Positions 1 through 6,189 of a stretch of 9,105 nucleotides of DNA are shown here, one piece after another; position 1 is the stretch's first letter; the number at the start of each line of letters is the position of its first letter. The notes below the pieces were generated by a model. That model saw only the letters and a program-made list of their open reading frames with translations, was not told the origin of the DNA and ran no database searches. A program made the translations under genes and the position numbers. The stretch comes from an uncultured Bdellovibrionales bacterium (GTDB taxonomy: Bacteria; Bdellovibrionota; Bdellovibrionia; Bdellovibrionales; UBA1609): NCBI GenBank assembly GCA_937980625.1, contig CALJPJ010000312.1:1-9105 (forward strand), given 5' to 3'.

Positions 1-206
1 ATTCGAGTATTCAAGCCAAAGTATTAAAAACATCCAGCGGGTCTTTAGTTCCTTTTGATTTACAGTCAGTAAATATTGGAGCCAGTGCAGCTCTTGGTTT
101 AGGCTTAAAGTTAGGTGACTCCTTTGCTATTAAAGCAGAAGGCAAATATATATATGAAGAGCAAGCCCATATTGTCTTTGGCGGTGCACTTCAATACGCC
201 TACTAA
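1..206 (+). CDS. C-terminal end of an outer-membrane beta-barrel protein (5' partial)
   Basis: An open frame enters from the left edge (first full codon at position 3) and ends with TAA at 204-206, giving 67 visible residues. The peptide alternates polar and hydrophobic residues in strand-like stretches (for example VNIGASAALGLGLKLG, then FAIKAEGKYIYEE) and finishes with strand IVFGGALQYAY. A final strand ending in an aromatic residue is the usual recognition signal for the BAM outer-membrane assembly machinery. I infer the last two to three strands of a small barrel (OmpA-like or OmpW-like). The specific family cannot be named because the N-terminus is outside the window. The overlapping frame that starts at 115 is a shadow of this one. 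Confidence 0.7.
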   Translation, partial: SSIQAKVLKTSSGSLVPFDLQSVNIGASAALGLGLKLGDSFAIKAEGKYIYEEQAHIVFGGALQYAY

Positions 207-259
207 TTGCTTTACTTATGCTGCAAGCGGATTACTGCGTTTAGAGTTTGTACGATCAG

Positions 260-286
260 TTGACAAACTTTGGCAAAAGCGATTAT
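260..286 (+). promoter_or_regulatory. possible sigma70 promoter for the GHKL-like gene
   Basis: A perfect -35 hexamer TTGACA lies at 260-265. The best -10 partner is GATTAT at 281-286 (4 of 6 matches), with a short 15-nt spacer. The -35 sits inside a 7-bp inverted repeat (AGTTTGT 245-251, ACAAACT 263-269), which could act as an operator or a weak stem-loop. This is a weak prediction. Confidence 0.25.
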
Positions 287-346
287 GGCCCTCTAGATTG
301 TCACCTTGTTAGTTTGATCGGTATTTGAATTGCAGAGTTTAAACTG

Positions 347-922
347 ATGATATATTTAAACTTAATTTTTTCAACTTTATGCCTATTGGTGAGTTTAACC
401 TCACCTAGCTATTTGTTTGCTATGTCATGTAAAGAGCAACTCACTCAAGATAATTATTCAGTTTATAATCGCTTTGAAAAAGCAGAGGAGCTTAGACAAA
501 AAATATCAGAGCAACTGGAGGAAAATAATAATTTAAATATAGAAAGGGATTGGGAAAGTATGCTTTTAAGCAGTGCAGATATTTTAAAAAATGTTATCGA
601 TAACACTCTTCAGCACAGCTCTACAGCTGGTTTAACTAGAAATGATATTCCTATTGAATATGCAGTTTATAGCCAAGGGCCACTAGTGATTGTTAAAATT
701 CGCAACCCAAAAGTTAAACCTTTTCCTAAAAAATTAATTAGAGATTTTTCTCCTGGAGAAAGTGTTAAGGTGCCATGGTACCAACGACGAGGATACAGGG
801 GGGCTGGAATTGGTCATGTTAGTATTTTCGGACATTTGGAGAGCCTGCCAGAAGGCTCACAGGTGAGATGGGACAGTGATAGTGAGTCGGTGACATTTAC
901 TTTAAAAATTTATATTGAGTAG
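347..922 (+). CDS. exported or membrane-anchored GHKL ATPase-like (HATPase_c-type) protein, function unknown
   Basis: A 191-aa protein. Residues 1-25 are strongly hydrophobic (MIYLNLIFSTLCLLVSLTSP, then SYLFA) and look like a signal peptide or a membrane anchor. Residues 30-75 are charged and helical. From about 70 the sequence reads like a histidine-kinase catalytic domain: an N-box at 80-90 (LKNVIDNTLQH, with N82, N86 and H90 at consensus places), strand LVIVKIRNP at 113-121, FSPGES at 134-139, a glycine-rich lid RGYRGAGIGHVSI at 148-160, and a closing strand VTFTLKI at 182-188. The usual DxGxG box is absent and an NP occupies its place, as in AgrC/LytTR-partner type GHKL domains. No phospho-accepting His helix or receiver is evident. 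The start is the ATG at 347, chosen for the hydrophobic leader; its ribosome site is poor. An in-frame ATG at 422 would give a soluble form. Convergent with the downstream lipoprotein gene. Fold assignment is by motif reading; function is unknown. Confidence 0.7.
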   Translation: MIYLNLIFSTLCLLVSLTSPSYLFAMSCKEQLTQDNYSVYNRFEKAEELRQKISEQLEENNNLNIERDWESMLLSSADILKNVIDNTLQHSSTAGLTRNDIPIEYAVYSQGPLVIVKIRNPKVKPFPKKLIRDFSPGESVKVPWYQRRGYRGAGIGHVSIFGHLESLPEGSQVRWDSDSESVTFTLKIYIE

Positions 923-940
923 TAGGGCGGACAGCCCCAC
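922..940. terminator. hairpin between convergent genes, likely bidirectional terminator
   Basis: In the 27-bp gap between two converging genes, GTAGGGC (922-928) pairs with GCCCCAC (934-940) around a 5-nt loop. There is one A-C mismatch on the plus strand; on the minus strand the same position is a G-U wobble, so the minus-strand transcript forms a full 7-bp stem. The U-tract is poor on the plus side (ATATTTAAT) and distant on the minus side. It is best read as a terminator for the lipoprotein gene, perhaps shared. Confidence 0.5.
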
Positions 941-949
941 TAGTCATAT

Positions 950-2194
950 TTAATCGGCAATTTCAGCACATACAATATGGGTGATATGCCCTGCGTAGTA
1001 GGCGTTTCCACGTTTTAAGCCAACCATGTACTCATACTCTGGGCAAACAGTATCACCGTCAAAAATTGTACTTACTGGGTTGGTTTGAAACACATCTTTA
1101 GAGTCTAAGTCAATTATCCCACAGGAGAATTTAGTATTTGTACTTCTTAAAGTTGATAGATCAATAGAGCTTATTAAGCTGGTTTTTCTAGTTTGAGTTT
1201 CGCAAAGGCCCAAATCCTTTTTATATAAGTTATGATCTGTTGTTCGACTATATTTTAAATAATTATTGGGATCCTCCTTATCACGAGGCAATTTGCAGAT
1301 AGCTTTGCTAACAGAATATGTTGTTGAAGAGCTAGAAATAGAGCCAGAGGCAGTTTCGGTTGACGAACTCGATGTTGCTTTTGTAACTTTAAGGCCAGCC
1401 ATAACAAAAGGTAATGAGCAACTTGCATCGGCACTAGTATAGCTTTGAGTAATTATTTGTATAATATCACTTTCACCAACGATTTGACCATTGTGTTTGG
1501 CAATCACGCGATACTCTTTGTTAAAGTTTTGAACTTCACCAGATACTCTTATATCTCTATCACTTGTTAGGTAAGTCCAATCTTCATTTCCAGCTGTTCT
1601 CACTTGCCAATTTAAGGCTGCATTTTGATAATTTGTATTGGTTCGGCTAAAATCTATTTCTACTGCAAAGTCTTTTGTGGCTCCAACATTTAAAAAGTAT
1701 TTAGTAAATGAGTTGGTGCCATCTACATTTTTTAAATAAACTTGTCCGCTTGGATTAGTTGTGTCTATAGGGTCGGGGTTAGTGGTAGAAGCCTCTTTAA
1801 TAACTAAAAATAGATCTTGCTCTTGAACAATTGATCCTTTGGTCACAACGACCTTGAAAGTGTCTGTTCGGCTTACAGATCTTACTTCGTAAAATTGCCT
1901 AGTGCTGATTAGACTGCCATTGCGAAATATTTCAAAGCTTTCCGCACCAGTTTGATTTGTAACTTCTATTGAAATGTAAATAGGTTGACCCTCTTCCTGT
2001 TCAAGAGGCTCACTAGTGGCATTAAAAATTAATGCTGTAGACTCGTTTGTAGAAGGATTAGTTTCACTATTTTCTGTGTTTACATCTGTTATGCCAGGAT
2101 CTAGAGGCTGAGCACAGTTTTGGAAAAATAGACCAAGTCCAAGAAGTAAACTAACTAGAATACATATATGTATTAACTTATTTGTTTTAAGCAT
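950..2194 (-). CDS. predicted Cys-rich surface or periplasmic lipoprotein, function unknown
   Basis: A 414-aa protein. The N-terminus has K3 and K6, a hydrophobic stretch ICILVSLLLGLGLFF, then QNC, giving a lipoprotein signal with lipidated Cys at about 27. The -3 Phe departs from the classic L-x-x-C lipobox, but FQNC-type sites are, from memory, common in Bdellovibrio-type lipoproteins. Residues 35-55 form an Asn/Thr/Ser/Glu linker. Residues 55-135 and 150-250 look like two beta-rich, Ig-like modules. The C-terminal 160 residues carry six Cys (259, 300, 331, 358, 384, 409) and two related half-motifs, C-x5-M-[AV]-G-L-K, at 259 and 384, each followed later by another Cys, suggesting disulfides. 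Between C259 and C300 is a Ser/Thr-rich stretch (273-297). The ribosome site AAAAGGGG sits 8 nt before the ATG, which fixes the start. Transcribed divergently from mutL and convergently with the GHKL-like gene. No known family recognised. Confidence 0.75.
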   Translation of the reverse strand: MLKTNKLIHICILVSLLLGLGLFFQNCAQPLDPGITDVNTENSETNPSTNESTALIFNATSEPLEQEEGQPIYISIEVTNQTGAESFEIFRNGSLISTRQFYEVRSVSRTDTFKVVVTKGSIVQEQDLFLVIKEASTTNPDPIDTTNPSGQVYLKNVDGTNSFTKYFLNVGATKDFAVEIDFSRTNTNYQNAALNWQVRTAGNEDWTYLTSDRDIRVSGEVQNFNKEYRVIAKHNGQIVGESDIIQIITQSYTSADASCSLPFVMAGLKVTKATSSSSTETASGSISSSSTTYSVSKAICKLPRDKEDPNNYLKYSRTTDHNLYKKDLGLCETQTRKTSLISSIDLSTLRSTNTKFSCGIIDLDSKDVFQTNPVSTIFDGDTVCPEYEYMVGLKRGNAYYAGHITHIVCAEIAD

Positions 2195-2224
2195 AATTAC
2201 ATCCCCTTTTGCATTAATATAAAT

Positions 2225-2255
2225 AAGATAACAAAAATTGACGCTGAAGTGTTAA
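2225..2255 (-). promoter_or_regulatory. possible promoter of the lipoprotein gene
   Basis: Read on the minus strand, TTAACA (plus 2250-2255) matches the -35 consensus at 5 of 6, and TATCTT (plus 2225-2230) is a 4 of 6 -10, with a long 19-nt spacer. An alternative -10, TATATT, lies at plus 2216-2221. The region is clearly promoter-like in composition but the exact elements are uncertain. Confidence 0.3.
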
Positions 2256-2259
2256 CTTT

Positions 2260-2277
2260 TGTGACAGGAATATCACA
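2260..2277. promoter_or_regulatory. palindromic operator candidate TGTGA-N8-TCACA (CRP/FNR-like)
   Basis: TGTGACA (2260-2266) faces TATCACA (2271-2277); the arms match at 6 of 7 positions around a 4-nt centre. The outer half-sites TGTGA and TCACA equal the CRP half-sites, but the spacing is 8 rather than the canonical 6. It lies 66 bp upstream of the lipoprotein start, just beyond the candidate -35, where an activator of the CRP family would bind. The identity of the regulator is inference. Confidence 0.4.
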
Positions 2278-2441
2278 TTGAGACATAAATTTGTAATTTA
2301 GCTTAAAAAAAGGGGTCATAGATTTTTTTAGAAGAGTGCATATTCAAACAGCAAGCAGCCCATGCGCGTTGCACAATTTAATTGGGAAATACATATTAGT
2401 GCTGTTTGAGATCTTAGCTAGTGATTTTTTTTTTATATTCA

Positions 2442-2472
2442 GATAATTTAGCTTTAAAAATTGTAACATAAT
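2442..2472 (+). promoter_or_regulatory. possible mutL operon promoter (-10 candidates)
   Basis: GATAAT (2442-2447) and CATAAT (2467-2472) each match the -10 consensus at 5 of 6. The T-tract at 2425-2434 would fall in the spacer of the first one, whose -35 position (TAGTGA, 2419-2424) matches only 3 of 6. Either could drive the mutL-rpoZ operon; the sequence does not decide between them. Confidence 0.3.
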
Positions 2473-2476
2473 AGTT

Positions 2477-2480
2477 GGAT
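2477..2480 (+). promoter_or_regulatory. mutL ribosome binding site deciding the ATG start
   Basis: GGAT at 2477-2480 lies 8 nt before the ATG at 2489. An in-frame TTG at 2483 is only 2 nt away from it and adds just two residues, so the ATG is preferred. An out-of-frame ATG at 2479 opens only about 20 codons. Confidence 0.5.
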
Positions 2481-2488
2481 GTTTGTTT

Positions 2489-4345
2489 ATGAATATAGAA
2501 GTTTTACCTCAGGATTTAGTCAATCAAATTGCAGCCGGTGAAGTGGTTGAAAGGCCAGCTCATATGGTTAAAGAGCTTGTTGAAAACTCTATAGATGCTG
2601 GAGCTTGTGAAATTGAAATAGACTATGAACAAGGTGGCCGGTATTTGAAAGTCACTGATAACGGCAAAGGAATTCAGGCCGATCAAATAGCTTTGGCCTT
2701 AGCAAGGCATGCTACCAGTAAAATTCATAAAATTGATGATTTGTGGCAGTTAGGTAGTTTTGGTTTTAGAGGTGAAGCTTTAGCCAGTATTGCAGCCGTT
2801 AGTGATTTTAAAATTATTTCTAAAAATGAACAGGCCGACAGTGCCCACTATGTTAAGAGTGAGTTCGGTCAAGTTTCTAAGCTTGAGCCTTGCGGTGGTA
2901 GTGTCGGAACAACAATAATTATTAAAGATTTATTTGATAATGTTCCTGCGAGGCTAAAGTTTTTAAAAACAGATGCATCAGAGAGTTCTCAAATAAAATT
3001 AGCATTGAAAGCTATGGCCATGTCGCACCCCGAAGTTACTTTTAGAGTAAAATCAAAAGGTGAATTAATATACTATTGGGCTAAAACAGATAGTCGGTTA
3101 AAAAGAGTAGAAGCTGTACTAGAGCAGGAAGGACTATTTGTTGCAAAAGGGGAGCATGAAGGCTCAACAGTTGAAATTATATATTCAAGCCCTAATAAAA
3201 CTGTACGAAGTCGCCGGCAAATTTGGAGCTTTGTGCAAAATCGTTGGGTTCAAGATAAAACCATGTCAGCCGCTACGGTGGATGCCTATCGTAGTTTGTT
3301 AATGCATGGAGAGTATCCGTATGTGGCTCTTTTTGTTAATACTCCTACCGAAGAAATTGATGTAAACATTCATCCAACAAAGTCAGAAGTTAAGTTTAGA
3401 AACTCATCAAATATATACAAATTAGTATATAGAGCTTTGCGGCCAGAGCTAGAAACTGCGCCCTGGTTAAAACCATTGCTTTCTGACTCTTTGCCCAGCG
3501 AAAGTGATTATTCATTAAAGTTAACAGCTGAACCAGTTAAAATGAAGTCAGAAGTAAATTTAAGCTTTTCTGAAGGAAGCTTTAACAAAACTCAATTTAA
3601 GCAAAAACAACCTTATAAAAAACCCGAACAATCTCAGCCCATGAATAACACAATTGATCAGTTACAAAAGCTATCTATGAATAGTGACGATTCAATGAGT
3701 AAATTAAATTTAAAAGAGCTTACGCCGTCTCATGCTTTGGTAGAACAGGTGAGTCAAAATAAGTGGTCAGATTTACAAGTGTTAGGTCAGGCTGATTTAA
3801 CTTATATTGTCACTCAAAAAGATAATGCTATCATTCTAGTGGATCAGCATGCTGCTCATGAAAGGGTAATGTATGAACAGTTAATGCATAATTTTGAATC
3901 TCAAAACTTTGATATTCAAAACCTTTTAATTCCTGAAGTTATTAGTATGACTGAATCGCAAGTAAACATTTTACTTGAAAATGAATCAGAGATAAAAGAT
4001 CTTGGTATCGAGATAGATGCCATGGGTCCCGATAGTATTGCCATTAGGTCTTTGCCAAGCGTTGTAAAAGAACGGTCGATTAAAAAAGCTCTAGAAAAAA
4101 TGGCCGATGAATTAATGAACAAAGGTGGAAGTGTTGCTTTAAAAACAATTATTGGTGATATTTTTGCCACGATGGCCTGTCATTCTGTTGTAAGAGCTGG
4201 CCAGGCTATGAGTTTTGAGGAAATGAAATCATTGTTAGTGCAAATGGATGAGTTTCCGCTTTCAAGCTTTTGCCCACATGGTCGACCTGTTTTTGTTGAG
4301 TATAGCTTTGCAAAAATAGAAAAGGATTTTGGTCGAATTGTCTAA
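2489..4345 (+). CDS. mutL: DNA mismatch repair protein MutL with endonuclease site
   Basis: 618 aa, normal for the family. MutL couples MutS mismatch recognition to strand removal. The N-terminal GHKL ATPase is intact: ELVENSIDAGA (29-39, with the Mg-ATP Asn), DNGKGI (57-62), GFRGEALASI (92-101). A Gln/Lys/Ser-rich disordered linker spans about 345-420. The C-terminal dimerisation domain has the metal-dependent endonuclease motif DQHA-x2-E-x4-E (DQHAAHERVMYE, 452-463), ACH (563-565) and CPHGRP (595-600). A beta-clamp-binding motif Q-x-x-L-x-P is present as QNLLIP (477-482). The enzyme is therefore predicted to nick DNA itself, as in bacteria lacking MutH, not like E. coli MutL. First gene of a co-directional run; its stop overlaps the miaA start. 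ATG preferred over the TTG at 2483 from RBS spacing. Confidence 0.97.
   Translation: MNIEVLPQDLVNQIAAGEVVERPAHMVKELVENSIDAGACEIEIDYEQGGRYLKVTDNGKGIQADQIALALARHATSKIHKIDDLWQLGSFGFRGEALASIAAVSDFKIISKNEQADSAHYVKSEFGQVSKLEPCGGSVGTTIIIKDLFDNVPARLKFLKTDASESSQIKLALKAMAMSHPEVTFRVKSKGELIYYWAKTDSRLKRVEAVLEQEGLFVAKGEHEGSTVEIIYSSPNKTVRSRRQIWSFVQNRWVQDKTMSAATVDAYRSLLMHGEYPYVALFVNTPTEEIDVNIHPTKSEVKFRNSSNIYKLVYRALRPELETAPWLKPLLSDSLPSESDYSLKLTAEPVKMKSEVNLSFSEGSFNKTQFKQKQPYKKPEQSQPMNNTIDQLQKLSMNSDDSMSKLNLKELTPSHALVEQVSQNKWSDLQVLGQADLTYIVTQKDNAIILVDQHAAHERVMYEQLMHNFESQNFDIQNLLIPEVISMTESQVNILLENESEIKDLGIEIDAMGPDSIAIRSLPSVVKERSIKKALEKMADELMNKGGSVALKTIIGDIFATMACHSVVRAGQAMSFEEMKSLLVQMDEFPLSSFCPHGRPVFVEYSFAKIEKDFGRIV
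4321..4326 (+). promoter_or_regulatory. miaA ribosome binding site within mutL
   Basis: AAAGGA inside the last codons of mutL is 11 nt before the TTG at 4338 and only 2 nt before the in-frame TTG at 4329. This spacing favours 4338 as the miaA start. Confidence 0.5.
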
Positions 4346-5273
4346 AAAAAAAATTATATTTATTGTTGGAACAACGGCTTCTGGTAAAACAAATTTATCT
4401 TTTCATTTAATTAAAAATATTCGGTCTAGTTGTTTAGTGAATTGTGATAGCCTTCAGGTTTATGATGGCTTAGATATTGGATCAGCAAAGCCAACAACGG
4501 ATGAATTAACAGGTACTTCACATTACTTATTTAGTGAAGTTCAAAAGGGTGATGAGTTTACTGCTGGGCGATTTAGAAAGCGGGCTTTAGAAATCATAGA
4601 AACCACTAACTATGAAAACTATATTTTTGTTGGTGGCAGTGGTTTTTATATACATGCCTTGCTGAATGGAATGTTTGAAGAAGCACCTGTTAAGTTAGAG
4701 GCCAAAGCAGAGGTGAAGCAATATCTTGATAAAGTTGGCCCTAGTGGACTTTATCAACTGTTATTAGAAAAAGATCCTGTATATGCTAAAAAAATTCATG
4801 CTAACGACACCTACCGTGTGGGGCGGGCTTTAGAGCTTGTTTTGTCTATTGGTAAGAGTATGGAGCAGATCAGAAGTGATTTTGAGAATATGAAAACAAA
4901 ACTACCCCACCCTTATTTATTTTTAGGAACTAAGCTTGAAAGAGAAGTATTACGCCACAAAGTTGGGCTTCGCCTTGAGCAAATGATTGCTGGTGGTTTT
5001 AAAGAAGAGGTTGAAGGCTTATTAGCTGAGGGTCTTGCTCATTGGAAGCCATTGTCATCAGTGGGTTATAAGGAAATGTTTGGCTTAATTAATGGGCTAT
5101 TTAGTTTGACTGAATTTAAGCAAGAGGTGATAAAAAACACAATGAGACTGGCAAAAAGACAAATGACATGGTTTAAGCGCAATCCTGAAATTCATTGGTT
5201 AAATAGTGAGTCTTCTGGCCATCTAGACCAAGGCATGAATATAGTAAATGACTTTTTGCGAATCATTAAGTAG
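4338..5273 (+). CDS. miaA: tRNA dimethylallyltransferase
   Basis: About 311 aa, typical length. MiaA transfers a dimethylallyl group from DMAPP to N6 of A37 in tRNAs reading codons that begin with U, the first step towards ms2i6A, which stabilises codon pairing. Visible motifs: P-loop GTTASGKT (11-18), CDSLQVYDGLDIGSAKP (36-52, with the catalytic Asp 37), FTAGRF (74-79), VGGSGFYIHALLNG (98-111), ND (156-157) and RALEL (163-167), SVGYKEM (241-247), and the C-terminal KRQMTWFKRN (273-282). No ATG fits; the TTG at 4338 gives MSKKKIIFIVG and is preferred over the TTG at 4329 (314 aa) on ribosome-site spacing. It overlaps mutL by 8 nt, suggesting translational coupling. A run of ten A (4344-4353) covers codons 3-5. 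mutL-miaA adjacency is a common bacterial arrangement. Confidence 0.95.
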   Translation: MSKKKIIFIVGTTASGKTNLSFHLIKNIRSSCLVNCDSLQVYDGLDIGSAKPTTDELTGTSHYLFSEVQKGDEFTAGRFRKRALEIIETTNYENYIFVGGSGFYIHALLNGMFEEAPVKLEAKAEVKQYLDKVGPSGLYQLLLEKDPVYAKKIHANDTYRVGRALELVLSIGKSMEQIRSDFENMKTKLPHPYLFLGTKLEREVLRHKVGLRLEQMIAGGFKEEVEGLLAEGLAHWKPLSSVGYKEMFGLINGLFSLTEFKQEVIKNTMRLAKRQMTWFKRNPEIHWLNSESSGHLDQGMNIVNDFLRIIK

Positions 5274-5304
5274 TGAGTGATAATATATAAAAGGATAATT
5301 AATT

Positions 5305-6189
5305 ATGTTAAGTATGACTGGTTTTGGTGTCAATAAATCAAAACTGACTCAAGGTGAAGTTGTTGTTCAAGTAAAAACTGTCAATTCCAGGTTTTTAGAT
5401 CTTAAGATTAATATTCCAAGAGAGTATTCGTTATGGGAAAAAGATATACGTGAAATTCTTAAAAAAAACTTAAGCCGAGGTACAGTAGAAGTTTATTGTG
5501 CAAGAAAAATTAAAGCCTCTAAAACTAAAATAAATATTAATTCAGATGTACAGTTAGGCCGTAAATGGCTTAAAGCTTATAATAAATTAAATAAAGAGTT
5601 GAAATTAACAAAACAAAACCCGGTTCAATTAGTGGATATTGTAAACTCAGTTCCAGTGATAACCGTTGGTGAAGATAAGGAAGTCAACGCCAATGAAAAG
5701 AAAGAATTTTTTAAATGTTTGAACTTTGCTATTGCTGGCTGTTTAAAAGAGCGTAAAAGAGAGGGCTTGGCTCTTAAAAAGTCGTTTAATTTCGCTTTGA
5801 CGGAACTTGGGAAAGAGTTAAATAATATAGGGAAAAACCGCAAAAAAGCCAATGATGAAATTTTAAAACGTTGGAAAGAGAAAATGAATCGTTTCCGCGA
5901 TGAAAAAAAATTAGACTCTACAAGGTTAGCGCAAGAAGCTTCTGTATTAATTGAAAAGTCAGATATCAATGAGGAAATTATTCGTCTTAAAGAGCATATT
6001 AGTAATTGTAGGTCTTTATTAACTAAAAAAGGCCGTATAGGTAAAAAACTAGAGTTTTACTCTCAAGAGTTACTCAGAGAGGTGAATACAATTGGTTCAA
6101 AATCACAAATTGTGGAGTTGACGAGTTCTGTTGTTAATGCCAAAACAATTATTGAACAAATTAGAGAGCAGGTACAAAACATAGAATGA
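5305..6189 (+). CDS. yicC: YicC/YloC family endoribonuclease
   Basis: 294 aa, normal length. The family is conserved across bacteria; the E. coli member is reported as an endoribonuclease that promotes decay of a small RNA. N-terminal family signature MLSMTGFG at 1-8, then VKTVNSRFLDLKINIPRE (23-40) and LSRGTVEVYC (56-65). The C-terminal DUF1732 part is strongly conserved: DINEEIIRLKEHI (220-232), GKKLEFYSQELLREVNTIG (246-264) followed by SKS, and the terminal REQVQNIE (287-294). The middle, about 130-210, is Lys/Glu-rich and helical. The start ATG has an excellent ribosome site, AAAAGGA at 5289-5295, 9 nt upstream. It follows miaA by 31 nt and its stop overlaps the gmk start in ATGA. yicC next to gmk is a widespread pairing, so it is probably co-translated with gmk. 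Confidence 0.93.
   Translation: MLSMTGFGVNKSKLTQGEVVVQVKTVNSRFLDLKINIPREYSLWEKDIREILKKNLSRGTVEVYCARKIKASKTKININSDVQLGRKWLKAYNKLNKELKLTKQNPVQLVDIVNSVPVITVGEDKEVNANEKKEFFKCLNFAIAGCLKERKREGLALKKSFNFALTELGKELNNIGKNRKKANDEILKRWKEKMNRFRDEKKLDSTRLAQEASVLIEKSDINEEIIRLKEHISNCRSLLTKKGRIGKKLEFYSQELLREVNTIGSKSQIVELTSSVVNAKTIIEQIREQVQNIE

Larger units (their letters stand above)
2195..2488. other. divergent intergenic region, lipoprotein gene / mutL
   Basis: 294 bp with no convincing gene. Contents: the lipoprotein ribosome site and promoter candidates; the TGTGA palindrome; an 11-bp direct repeat TAATTTAGCTT at 2294-2304 and 2444-2454; a 9-bp inverted repeat TCAAACAGC (2344-2352) / GCTGTTTGA (2401-2409); a run of ten T at 2425-2434; and -10-like hexamers GATAAT (2442-2447) and CATAAT (2467-2472) ahead of mutL, neither with a good -35. 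Confidence 0.6.

Noticed and set aside
245..269. Inverted repeat AGTTTGT/ACAAACT as a terminator of the outer-membrane protein gene
   Set aside because: The stem is AT-rich with an 11-nt loop and no T-tract follows; a promoter or operator role is at least as likely.
115..312. Plus-strand frame of 65 codons overlapping the outer-membrane protein end
   Set aside because: It overlaps the barrel C-terminus in another frame, has no ribosome site and no domain-like pattern.
2300..2332. A-run and T-run pair around AGGGGTCATAG as a terminator or hairpin
   Set aside because: Only A-T pairs with an 11-nt loop; no gene ends there, so it is probably composition.
2479..2541. ATG at 2479 as a leader peptide before mutL
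   Set aside because: Only about 20 codons, overlaps the mutL start in another frame, and no ribosome site or attenuator is apparent.
3916..4170. Minus-strand frame inside mutL
   Set aside because: Lies wholly within the conserved MutL C-terminal domain on the opposite strand; a shadow.
5625..5969. Minus-strand frame of 114 codons inside yicC
   Set aside because: Mirror of a Lys/Glu-rich coding segment giving a Phe/Ser-rich peptide; no ribosome site and the plus-strand gene is clear.
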